Below, in pieces: positions 33,141 to 44,100 of a DNA stretch of 64,000 nucleotides (position 1 is its first letter; each line of letters starts with the position of its first letter). The stretch is from NCBI GenBank assembly GCA_048213135.1, contig PS015026.1, positions 75,275 to 139,274 on the forward strand. Direction: 5' to 3'. A program made the position numbers and the translations under genes. The notes below the pieces were generated by a model. It searched no databases, was not told the origin of the DNA, and worked only from the letters and a program-made list of their open reading frames with translations. This DNA comes from Reclinomonas americana ATCC 50394. Its lineage: Eukaryota; Jakobida; Jakobea; Jakobida.

Positions 33141-33833
33141 TACACACACACACACGACGATGCGCTCTCTCTAAAACACGATACCAATCCACGGTGTGAA
33201 ACTGAGAATGTCGTTCTGCAAACTGAGCAACAGCAGTCGGGAAGAGATTCTCCGGACTCCAGACAACCCCATTCCAACGCAANNNNNNNNNNNNNNNNNN
33301 NNNNNNNNNNNNNNNNNNNNNNNNNNNNNNNNNNNNNNNNNNNNNNNNNNNNNNNNNNNNNNNNNNNNNNNNNNNNNNNNNNNNNNNNNNNNNNNNNNNN
33401 NNNNNNNNNNNNNNNNNNNNNNNNNNNNNNNNNNNNNNNNNNNNNNNNNNNNNNNNNNNNNNNNNNNNNNNNNNNNNNNNNNNNNNNNNNNNNNNNNNNN
33501 NNNNNNNNNNNNNNNNNNNNNNNNNNNNNNNNNNNNNNNNNNNNNNNNNNNNNNNNNNNNNNNNNNNNNNNNNNNNNNNNNNNNNNNNNNNNNNNNNNNN
33601 NNNNNNNNNNNNNNNNNNNNNNNNNNNNNNNNNNNNNNNNNNNNNNNNNNNNNNNNNNNNNNNNNNNNNNNNNNNNNNNNNNNNNNNNNNNNNNNNNNNN
33701 NNNNNNNNNNNNNNNNNNNNNNNNNNNNNNNNNNNNNNNNNNNNNNNNNNNNNNNNNNNNNNNNNNNNNNNNNNNNNNNNNNNNNNNNNNNNNNNNNNNN
33801 NNNNNNNNNNNNNNNNNNNNNNNNNNNNNNNNN

Positions 33834-36340
33834 GGGTGAAGCGGCCGGCAGTGACGTGCCGACACTCTCGTCCGCGTTGGGCGACGACGGAGCAGTGGAG
33901 CCCGGCGTGTAGACCTTGCGTGAGGACGAGGCCGTCGGCGCCGAGTATCCGGGGCCGGAGCTGGTGGAGTTTCGGCGGCTCGACGCACGACTGCTGACCG
34001 ACGCCGGTGTGAGGGCATTCGCATTTGCCTGGCTATTGCTGTTGCTGTTGCTGTTGCTGCTCGGCGTCGGTCGCTTGGAGGTGGCAGACGAAGGAGTGCG
34101 GGCCAGAGCTGCAGCGGCAGCAGCTGCCGCGGCACCAGCACTCGGAGACTTGGTGGTGGATGGCGTCTTGCCGGCGGCCGAGGACGGCGACTCGTTGTCG
34201 TGGGTGGTGACAATGTTGCTGACGGTGGTCATCTTCATGTTGCGCATGGCCGGCTTCTTGTGGAGCTGCGTCTCAAACTTCTTAAAGAGACGCGGCGAGT
34301 CGGGATCAGTATCGGACTCCATCACGGCGGAGACTCGTGGAATCTGCAGCAATGCACACAGTGAGTTGATTGCTGGCCAACGGCGACTGACAGAGTAAAA
34401 AGAAAAGCCTCACCTCACGCGGTGCCAGTGCGGCGGCCTCCTGCTGCTGCTGCTGCTGCTGCTGCTCGCCATCTTCCTGCTCATCGCCCTCCTCCTTACC
34501 GCCAGTCTCCTCGAGGTCCTGGTTGAGCAGAGCCGAGCCGCGCATGCTCTCCAGCGCGCTCATTTCGTCGTCACCCCAGTCCGCCTCCTCACCCTCGTCG
34601 CCGCAGACCACGCTGCTGGTGGCCACTGTCGACTGCACACCAGACGCCGGTGCCACAACGGCATCGGCCGTGGCCGCCCAGTCAATCTCCTCCTCAAACG
34701 ACTTCTCTTCCTGCTGCTGCGGGGCGCCAGCGCCCGGGGCCACGGCAATGACCGACCCGTCGGCGAGCACCACATAATCCGAGTCATCGTCGTCTTCCTC
34801 CTCCTCGCGCTGCTCCGCTGCCGCGACATTGTCTCCCTCCTCCTCCTCCTCCTCCTCCTCCTCGTCAAACACCTCCGTGGCCTGCAGCTGCTGAGCAGAC
34901 TCGGCCAGTTCGCGGTGCGGCGACAGCACCGGCGAGCGCACACCCGAGGCATTGACCGCCATCAAGGTGCCGTCCGGCAGCACCAAGTAGTCCGACTCGT
35001 CCTCGTCCTCATCGGCACCGGCAGCTGCCGCCTCCGCGCCATCGCCCGCATGCGACGACTCCATCGTGTAGAGCGAGATCGGGCGCGAGCTGTGCGGCGT
35101 CTCCGGTCCCGGCTCACCCAGCGCCGCGAGGATCTCGTCCGCCTCCTGCACCACATCGGGACTCTGCACACACAGTGAGTGAGGACACACTGAAGAAAAT
35201 GCAAAAAGGAGGAGGAGGANNNNNNNNNNNNNNNNNNNNCGCCGATGGCTTGTGCATGCGCGCCACGTGCGAGACGAGCTCGTCCACATCGACGCGGTAG
35301 TAGCCGGGTGGCGGCACAGCGTCAAACATCGGCTGTGCAAAGCGGTCGGTCGACACGCCGAATGGAGCGCGGCTGCTGCGAGCCGAGGTGCTGAGGTAGG
35401 TGCGCGTGCCACTGCGTCCGCTCTGCGAGCGAGTGCCGGCACCCACTGAGCGCGTGTCGGCCCGCGAGGAGCGTGGCCGGGCCAGGCCGCTGCCGCCGAC
35501 ACTGCCGCGTCCCGAGCGAGCGGGTGAGCGTGAACGGCTGTTGCTGCGCGTCTCCTTCTTGTTGGCGGTGACAACGACGGCGGCGACCTTGTGGCTTGCC
35601 AAGTTGTGCGGGCTGCGAGCTCGTGGCGTGGTGGCCTTGCGTGCCGAGGGTGCCTCGTCGGCTCCGCCGTGAATGTGCACGGGGATGATCTCGTTGTCGG
35701 CGTCGAGAGTGGCCAGCACGCGGTGAGACGACGAGCTAACAAGTGGTGTGCCGGCGCGAGAGCCGACGGTTTCCTCTTGCAGCTGCTGGTGTTGGTGGTG
35801 GTGGTGATCGGTCTCCTCGGTTGGGTTGTCCATGTCAATGTCGAGACCGAGCAGCGTGCTCATGTCCGCCACGTCGCAGTTGCTGGCGCGGCTGGCAGAG
35901 CCGCGTCGTGAACGACCAAACGACACCACCGATGCCGTGCCGGCGTACGAGGCCGACGACATCCACTGCAGCGAGCGCAGGTAGGCGGCACGCTGAATGC
36001 GTTCCTCCTCTTGCTGCACGCGACCAAAGTCCGACGCCGGCGTGTAAATCAGCTCGGTCTCCTTGGCCTCAGCCGGTCGGAAGGTGGAGAAGCGCTTCCC
36101 GCTGCCGTTGTACAGTGGCGACACTTGCTTCTTCGGCACATTAAAGTCCGAGGGCGGCACGAACGACTCGTCGGTGATTGACTGCGAGTGAATGAGCAAT
36201 TTAGTGTCACGATGGCATGACGAAGAGGAGGCAGGAGAACGCACCATATCCGCAGGCATGGACCGGCGAATCGGATCCATGTAGGCGCGGTAGGGTCCAG
36301 GCACCGTCGTGGTGCGCTTCTCCTTGCGCGGCTGCTTCTT
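33834..36340 (-). CDS. Large disordered, repeat-containing protein of unknown function, gapped at both ends
   Basis: Coding is seen right to left from the gap edge at 36340: VPGPYRAYMDPIRRSMP; a short intron (about 36243-36181); ESFVPPSDFNVPKKQVSPLY; IYTPASDFGRVQQEEERIQR; a Ser/Arg-rich region (SNSRSRSPARSGRGSVG); then a 20-N gap at 35220-35239; an acidic exon (about 35163-34416) holding a duplicated motif, SDYLVLPDGTLMAV and SDYVVLADGSVIAV; poly-Gln; and a last exon of Ser/Thr/Ala/Asn repeats running into the N run 33283-33833. The duplicated [ED]SDYxVLxDGxxxAV motif is the only ordered-looking element. Cytoskeletal or scaffold use is possible but not shown. Confidence 0.5.
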
Positions 36341-36470
36341 NNNNNNNNNNNNNNNNNNNNNNNNNNNNNNNNNNNNNNNNNNNNNNNNNNNNNNNNNNNN
36401 NNNNNNNNNNNNNNNNNNNNNNNNNNNNNNNNNNNNNNNNNNNNNNNNNNNNNNNNNNNNNNNNNNNNNC

Positions 36471-36556
36471 CTTTTGGCTGCGCCACCAAGCGCTACTTTG
36501 AGCGCGATCCGCCGCTGATGCGCCAAGGCCTGCAGCGGACCACCAACAAGGCGTAG
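36471..36556 (+). pseudogene. Orphan C-terminal coding fragment at a gap edge
   Basis: From the gap edge a plus-strand frame reads FGCATKRYFERDPPLMRQGL and ends at TAG 36554-36556. Only 129 N separate it from the opposite-strand gene, so no room exists for its own gene body unless the gap is larger than drawn or the contig is misplaced. It could also be chance coding. Confidence 0.3.
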
Positions 36557-36774
36557 TACTGCACTGTAGATTGTCGCTCTTGTTAGTTTTTTTGCCCCCC
36601 TCGTATACCGCGCCCATGTAAGAGTAATGAGTATGATTGATCGTTAATACACCCGAGAACGTTGTTAGAAATCGAAAGGAGATGGGGGGAAGATCAACAT
36701 CGTCCCGCATGCGCAGCGTACCGCTGTGCTGCCACAGAATTGCCTTTGTGACGGTTCCTGTGCAAGCTGCTCCT

Positions 36775-39700
36775 ATGGCGCACGAGTACGATATGCAGTT
36801 CCCTCATGACGCAGCCACCTTCCTCGACCCCTTCTCGGAAGAGTCGAGGCCGCCGATGAGCTTCAAGCTCGTGCGGAAGGTGCGCATGCTGTCGAATTCG
36901 AAGGAGCAACTGCATGAAATCGGTGAATCGCTGCGTTGGTGGCTGATTTCAGCGCCGCGTTTGCTGGCGTGCGCCGTGAGCTTGGTCTGCTGGTGGAAGC
37001 CCGCGCTCGGAACGTGGATGGCGTCGACGTTGAGCAGCCGATTCTGGTCCGTCCCTCCGCCCTTGCTGGTGTCCTACGAGAGCGCCCTCGTGGCGCTGTC
37101 GGAGGAGACGTACGGTCGCTTGATGGCCCCTGCAGCGTGTGCTGCTGCTGCGGAGTCGGCTGCCCGTCGTCAGCAGGAGCCTGGCGCTGCCGGCGGCTCT
37201 CGTCCTCGTCGCATCCGCGAAGAGTGCACCACTCAGCAACACCTCCTGGTCATCGTTCGCTCCCTCCTCCGCTTGTTCCAGAAGCACCACCACGAGTCGC
37301 CAGCGGCTAAGCCGGCGGACAAGGTGGCGCCCCTTGCCGTCGCCTCTGACCTCCGCTCCGGCTCTCTGCGCTGCGTGCTTCCTTGTCGAAAGACTGGCAA
37401 GCTGCTGACGACCGCCTCCCTTGTACCATCAAGGCGTCGGTCCCCTCGACCGGCGTTGTCTGGAGTGGCAGCTACAGTATTATTCGTAGTCGTCTGCTTG
37501 CTGCGCTCAACAAGGCCTTGTGTCTTCACAGTGCGGCAAAGAAGAAGGCTGATGCAACTCGCGCTGCCCTCAACTCCAGCCGCCTGCAGCACCTTTACCG
37601 TGTCAATGCCAACAAGGCTTTCCAGCGTGTCAACAACGAGTTCGAGGCCGAGCGTGGCAACTGCACCAACATCCGCTACTCTGGCTCGGTCGACGACACT
37701 GTGTCTTTCTACCAGCAACTTACGGCCGCCGTCGACGTCGACAACCCACCGACTGACTGGCCCGACCTTCAAGATCTCGGCATCGCTGGCGAAGCCGACT
37801 TCCGCATGCCTGACGTTCAACACACCTTGGCCGCCCAAGAGTCTCCACTCTGTAACACCCCCATGGTCACTGTGTCGAGTGTTCAGAAACTGTTGAAGTC
37901 GCTTCACAAGGCGGTGGCGACTGGCTTGGATGGCGTGCCGTACGAGGTCTTCCAGTACTTTGCCGACCGAAAGGGCGACACTGTGGTAATGGGCTGGGTT
38001 GGCATGGTGGCTGACATCATCCAGATTGCTCTGTGGTCCTGCCGTTCGCCGCACTCCATCCGCATGCGCCGCATCATCCACATCTGGAAGGGCAAGGGCG
38101 ACAACGTCAACGACACCGACAACCTCGACCAGTTCCGCCCCATCTCGCTGCAAGTGGCGCTGTACAAGATCATCAACCTCTACTTCCTCCGCAACGTCCT
38201 TCAGCCGATTGCGCACATGGTCGACCTGTTCTGCGACGAGCAGCAAGGCTTCCGCTTCGGCTCCGACGGCTGCCTGCAACACCACTTTTGTCGGTCAGAG
38301 TGTGATCGACGATTTCTGTAACAACATCAACCATTGCGGTTCTCTCAGCCCTGTTCCAGCTCCCAACCCAGCTGACCAAGACAACTGCCTGGTGGTCCTC
38401 AAGCTTGACAGCAAGCGCGCTTACGACAGTGTTCCCCCTGCTCTTGTTCGTTTTGTGCTTGAGAAGATGCGCTTCCCCCTTTACATCACGCAGTATTTGA
38501 TGGACTGGATCGAGTTCCAGCCTTTCGTGGCATCCCTCGACAACTTTCAGGTGACACCTGTCATGTTGTCCTCAGTCCTTTTGTCAACAATGCCATGGCA
38601 TCTGTGTTCATTCGTGGCGTTCGCGCCCTTCGTGTTGGTTACTCTTTCTGTGATTCCGACATTCGTGTGTGTGTTTCTGCCTTTGCCGATGATCGTCACG
38701 TGGTGGTGTCTTCCGTTCGTGAGGCGCAGCTGGTCCTGGATCTGTCCAAGCGTTTGGCCGAGTGGTCTGGCATTGCCGACAACCCGCAGAAGTCATTGGT
38801 GTTGGCTCTGCGTGCTCGGAACAAGCCGACTGGTCCAATGCAGGCGCAGAACTTTGTGGCTGTGGAGTTCGATCCCGAGCTGCTGATGGCTGGCACTGCG
38901 TTGCGATCCATGTCATCTGTCACTGAGTGCGATCGTTGGCTTGCCTACCCGTTCTACTCACCGACTCGTACAAGTGAGGCGAAGAAGCAAGTGGCGAAGA
39001 TACTAGTGCTGGAGATTCAGCTCTTCACTCCGATCGAGGCCATCAAGCAGTCGTCGCTGTTGCCGCTCCAGAAGGTGGATGCCGTTCGCCGCTTCATCCT
39101 CACCAAGGCCACCTTTGTCATGTCGGCCGTGGAGCTTCAGCAGGACGTGCTCGCCACAATCGACCGCACGATCCGCGACAACATCCGACTCTGCCTTGGC
39201 CTCGACAACGACTCCGGCACACCCTTCCTCTACACTCCGCTGTCGAAAGGTGGTCTCGGCCTGTACTCTGTGGTGGAGCGAGCGGCCTCTCTGTTGCTGA
39301 TCGACTCGGCGGTGAAGCTGTTGACACACCGCCGTCCGCTGACTCACCGTGTGGCGGAGCACATGCTCCACTGCTCGGTGAAGGCGGCCGGTGGTCGTGT
39401 TGACGACTTCTCGCCGTTGCCGACTGCTGGTTTGGTGGCCAAGTACCGGCAGACGAACGAGGTCACAGACGTCAATCGCCAGCAGCTGCCAGTTGCCACT
39501 CCTCAGCGGTATTTCTCTGTGTTGCTGTCTCCTGTTGCTCCTCCGGCTGGTGCTGCTGCGGTTGCTCCTAGTGCAGGTACTCGGTTTCAAGTGGCCACTG
39601 ATCCGAGTGCTCCTTGCCGCGCTGTTCGCTCCAATCTGATGAGTGTTGCTCTCGGGCACGCTCTGAAGTTGGGTGTCAGTGTGGAGGTGCATCCGGCTGC

Positions 39701-40697
39701 TGCTGCTGCTGGTCAGCCTCCGCTGGTAGTCGGACGGCTGGCTGACGGTGGTGTTGTGTCCCTTTTGCCTCTCGCTTTTTGCCTGCGATGTCACACTTCT
39801 ACTCCAAGGGCCACATTGTGGGCTGGAAGGCCTTGCGGAAGTGTGGTGCCTTTGTCGACTCTCTGCAGAAGGCTGCTGCTGGAACCCATGACGTGGTGGC
39901 TCAGGGCAACAGCATCACCGAGAAGGAGCAGCGCTTCCTGTGCAAGATGCGGACCAACTCCGTCATGCTCAACAACAAGGCGGCGGTCTTTAGCGGCAAC
40001 CCTGGTGGCCCTGCCTCGCTGTGCCCACTCTGTGGCAAGGAGTCGGAGTCGCTTGGCCACTTGCTCAACGGCTGTGAAAAGCTGAAGGGCGTGTGGACGA
40101 CGCGCCACGACAACGTGCTCGACGTCCTTCAAGCGGCTCTGGTGCGGCGCCCCAAGGTGGACGGTGTGGCGTGCCAGCTGGTGCGCGAGCGTGTCGACGC
40201 CGACTTGCTGCCCGCGGTGGTGGACTTTGCCGACCACGCCAACCTGGCCAGGCTCAAGCCGGACCTCACCCTGGTTCATACCAGAGAGGGGACTGGTGAG
40301 ATCTGCTCGGTCCAGGTGGTGGAGCTGACGTGCCCCTTCGCCAACGAGGACTCGGTCAAGTCTGCTGTCAACGGCAAGAAGGCCAAGTACGAGTCGTTGG
40401 TCAAGTCCATCAAGCAGAAGGTCGGCAATCAGGCCAAGGTCGAGCTTGTGGTGCTCCCTGTGACCTCGATTGGCACGACTCTGGCCTTGGTGTCGACTGG
40501 CCTCCGTTGTCTCGGCGTGCGCAACGTCCGACAGTGCATCTCTCGCCTTCGTGCACGACAAGCTTACGTACAAGTTACTCGATGTTTGTCCAACGATGCA
40601 AGGGAGTGGGTGGTGCACAGGTTCAGGCCGGAGTGCAAGGTGCTCACTTGGTTGTGGTGTGAGAGAAGTAACAGTTTCCCAATTCTTGCCCCACTGT
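36775..40697 (+). mobile_element. Non-LTR retrotransposon with restriction-like endonuclease, copy 1 (frameshifted)
   Basis: A LINE-type element of the older lineages that carry a C-terminal restriction-like endonuclease (R2/NeSL/CRE-like organisation). In order: an N-terminal region from about ATG 36775 (AHEYDMQFPHDAATFLDPFS); the reverse transcriptase (37860-38950) with TGLDGVPYEV, FRPISLQVALYKI, VVLKLDSKRAYDSV and the catalytic FADD at 38682-38693; a thumb and connecting region; then a CX2CX8HX4C zinc knuckle (about 40020-40075) and the PD...E endonuclease core (KPDLTLV, VQVVELTCPF; about 40255-40345). The 3' boundary at 40697 is set by loss of identity with copy 2. No poly-A tail is seen. 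The 5' boundary is unknown. Confidence 0.85.
37383..40085 (+). pseudogene. Broken reverse transcriptase reading frame of copy 1
   Basis: The RT is spread over three frames: 37383-38321, about 38285-38570, and 38580-39770. Shifts fall near 38285-38300 and 38550-38580 (between catalytic motif A and the FADD box) and near 39765-39790 before the endonuclease frame. More shifts interrupt the N-terminal part (about 36925 and 37385). Each shift is small, so sequencing error in an otherwise intact element cannot be ruled out. Confidence 0.75.
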
Positions 40698-40798
40698 ATT
40701 GTATTGAACAAGCAAATAACAGTAGAACGATTGGAGACGACGTATATGAAATGAATTGGCTCCTGATCGTTCTACTCCAGAATCCTCAGTATATCTAA
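39785..40798 (+). CDS. Retrotransposon zinc-knuckle and restriction-like endonuclease region
   Basis: An intact frame beginning MSHFYSKGHIVGWKALRKCG. It holds CPLCGKESESLGHLLNGC and the endonuclease motifs KPDLTLV, then VQVVELTCPF and KKAKYESLVKSIKQKVGNQA, all typical of the nuclease that nicks the target for primed reverse transcription. The last 33 codons run past the element end at 40697 into flanking DNA, so the real 3' limit of the protein is uncertain. Confidence 0.7.
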   Translation, partial: AMSHFYSKGHIVGWKALRKCGAFVDSLQKAAAGTHDVVAQGNSITEKEQRFLCKMRTNSVMLNNKAAVFSGNPGGPASLCPLCGKESESLGHLLNGCEKLKGVWTTRHDNVLDVLQAALVRRPKVDGVACQLVRERVDADLLPAVVDFADHANLARLKPDLTLVHTREGTGEICSVQVVELTCPFANEDSVKSAVNGKKAKYESLVKSIKQKVGNQAKVELVVLPVTSIGTTLALVSTGLRCLGVRNVRQCISRLRARQAYVQVTRCLSNDAREWVVHRFRPECKVLTWLWCERSNSFPILAPLYCIEQANNSRTIGDDVYEMNWLLIVLLQNPQYI

Positions 40799-41144
40799 CA
40801 ACAACTATCACTTGTTTTAATTGTTTGACATGTTTAGCAATTACATTAACTAATGGCTTCTTGGTTATTAATGGTATGCCAGTTTTTTGCAGTATGTTCA
40901 AGTTTTAATGCTATATCAGCAACTGGAGGCAGTTCAACTCTGAATCATCGCCCCGTCAGCCTCTGCGCCTTTCATCCACCCTCATATTCTAGGTGCGAAA
41001 AAGAGAATGCAAGCGTATGCAAGAGAACTTTGTCAACTAAAAGCAAAGCAGATTGGTATACAGTGCTCACCCAGCCGCTGATGAAACCAAGACAGGCCAC
41101 TATGGAGATCAATCACCAGCATTACATTTGTTCACAGATTCTCC
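40698..41144. other. AT-richer spacer between retrotransposon copy 1 and the NACHT gene
   Basis: About 450 bases, clearly richer in A and T than the rest of the window (for example TTGTTTTAATTGTTTGACATG). No gene is supported. It includes the 3' flank of the minus-strand NACHT gene. Confidence 0.6.
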
Positions 41145-44100
41145 TCATTCATACAAGGCGTCGCTAAAGTCGGGCGAGAATGACCCGATGATTCGCTCGA
41201 GCAAATCGCTTTGCTGGTCCCTCCGCAGCACGCGATTCGGATCGTCAGAATCTCGGAAGACGCCAGAAGCGCCAGCGAGATCGACCCGCGAACCACGTCT
41301 CACCTGCTCACCACTCGCCAGTGACCACACCCGTACAGTCTTGTCCAAACTGCCACTCACAATGTGCTGACCATCGGGTGTCACTGCCACTGCATTCACC
41401 TCTCTCGTATGGCCTTCCAGTCGGCGCACCTCCTCGCCACTTGTCACCGACCACACCCGTACAGTCTTGTCCCAACTTCCACTGACAATGTGCTGGCCAT
41501 CGGGTGTCACTGCCACTGCAGACACCCCATTCGTGTGGCCTTTCAGTCGGCGAACCTCCTTGCCACTCGCCAGTGACCACACCCGTACAGTCTTGTCCCC
41601 ACTGCCACTCACAATGTGCTGACCATCGGGAGCGACGGCGACAGCATACACCTCATTCGTGTGGCCTTCCAGTCGGCGCACCTCCTCGCCACTTGCCACC
41701 GACCACACCCGTACAGTCTTGTCATGACTGCCACTCACAATGTGCTGGCCATCGGGTGTCACTGCTACTGCCAGCACGTAATCTGTGTGGCCTTCCAGTC
41801 GGCGTACCTCCTCGCCACTTGCCACCGACCACACCCGTACAGTCTTGTCAAGACTGCCACTCACAATGTGCTGGCCATCGGGTGTCACTGCCACTGCCCG
41901 AACGAAATTCGTGTGACCTTCCAGTCGGCGCATCTCCTCTAAACTTGCCACCGACCACACCCGTACGGTCTCGTCCCAACTGCCACTCACAATGTGCTGG
42001 CCATCGGGTGTCACTGCCAGTGCATTCACCCCACTCGTATGGCCTTCCAGTCGACGCACCTCCTCGCCACTTGCCACCGACCACACCCGTACAGTCTTGT
42101 CCGAACTACCACTCACAATGCGCTGGCCGTCGGGTGTCACTGCCACTGCGTCCACCCCCCACGTGTGACCTTCCAGACGGCGCACCTCCTCACCACATGC
42201 CATCGACCACACCCGTACAGTCTTGTCATGACTGCCACTAACAATGTGCTGGCCATCGGGTATCACTGCCACTGCATACACACCACTCGTGTGACCTTCC
42301 AGTCCGCGCACCTCCTCGCCACTTGCCACCGACCACACCCGTACAGTCTTGTCATAACTGCCACTCACAATGTGCTGGCCGTCGGGTGTCACTGCCACTG
42401 CATTCACCTCTCCCGTGTGGCCTTCCAGTTGGCGCACCTTCTTGCCACTTGCCACCGACAACACCCGTACAGTCTTGTCATGACTGCCACTCACAATGTG
42501 CTGGCCATCGGGTGTCACTGCTACTGCCAGCACGTAATCTGTGTGGCCTTTCAGTCGGCGAACCTCCTTGCCACTCGCCAGTGACCACACCCGTACAGTC
42601 TTGTCATCACTGCCACTTACAATGTGCTGGCCATAGGGTGTCACAGCCACTGCACGCACCGAACCCGTGTGGCCTTCCAGTCGGCACACCTCCTTGCCAC
42701 TTGCCACCGACCACACCCGTACAGTCTTGTCATGACTGCCACTCACAATGTGCTGGCCATTGGGTGTCACTGCCACTGCATTCACCCCATTCGTGTGGCC
42801 TTCAAGTCGGCGCACCTCCTCGCCACTTGCCACCGACCACACCCGTACAGTCTGGTCAAGACTGCCACTCACAATGTGCTGGCCATCGGGTGTCACTGCC
42901 ACTGCATTCACCCCATTCGTGTGGCCTTCAAGTCGGCGCACCTCCTCGCCACTTGCCAGTGACCACACTCGCACTATCTTGTCTTGGCCCCCAGTCACAA
43001 CGTACTGACCATCGGGAGTGACGGCAACTGAGTTCGCCGCGTCAGGATGCCCCACCACCGGCTTCCTCGACCACTTCACATCCTTCACCTCCGCCCCTCT
43101 GAAATCCGCCTCCCTCGCAAACGCCGAGCACACATTCACCTCTCGCAAATCCGCTCCCCTCCACACCGTCCTGTGCATCACCGCATCCCTCAAATCCGCA
43201 CCCCTCACTCGCACACGCGACAGATCTCGCCCACTGAACGACACTTGCGCAACACACAGCACCGTCGCTGCATTCGCCGCTGCCGTCACCACTCGCTTCT
43301 CATCCACCTCTCGTGACAACTCAATCACCTCCCACAGTTTCGCTTGCAAACGAGGAGATCGTCGCACCATCTCGGCCATTTGCTCCACCAACGATGGCCG
43401 ATCATTCAGTAGTCGCACTGCCAACACATGCTGCTGTACATCTTGCATCGTCAACCTCCTCTCCTCATCCCACGTCTCCCACGCAAACACATGCCGCGCC
43501 ACACAGTGCTCCAACAACGACAGATGCACAAATCCCCACTGATCCGTCCCAAACCGTCGCACAATCGGACAACACACTCGCACATGCTTGTGCTTGTGAC
43601 CGAGGAACTTGTCAAACGGTCCCTCATCCACTCGTCTTCGCAAGGCGAGTGGAGCACCACCAAAGTCATCTTCCTCCCCGTCATCACCAGATCGACTCTC
43701 AATCACAGACACACGCACCACATTCCGCTCATGCATCAACCGTGCCAGTCCCTCACAGAATGAGATACACAAGTCCTCACTCGGCACACGCTCCGCATCA
43801 AGACGCGTCTGCCTCTCTTGCTCCCTCACAATCCGCTGTCGAACGAATCGGTCAAACACATCAGACCGAGTCGGTCGCTGCACGCCACTCGCCACCAACT
43901 CCGGCAACACACGAGCCACCACTGCCAGCAGGAATGGATTCGATTCCAGTGCATCAAGTCCACGCACACTCTTCAGCGCACAAACGTACTCCTCCGCACT
44001 CGACCATCGCACTTCATCGCCCTCATCGTCACCACCACCCACTTGCACCAGTCGCTTAAAGTACTCCTCAATCTGCTCCTTGTTGAATGGTGCAACGTGT

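Noticed and set aside
41364-43021. Several plus-strand frames rich in Cys/His with regular spacing, zinc-finger-like
   Set aside because: They are antisense shadows of the WD40 repeats; the periodicity comes from the 126-bp unit.
41289-43052. Regular direct repeats resembling a CRISPR array
   Set aside because: The 126-bp units are coding, contiguous and without spacers, and the genome is eukaryotic.
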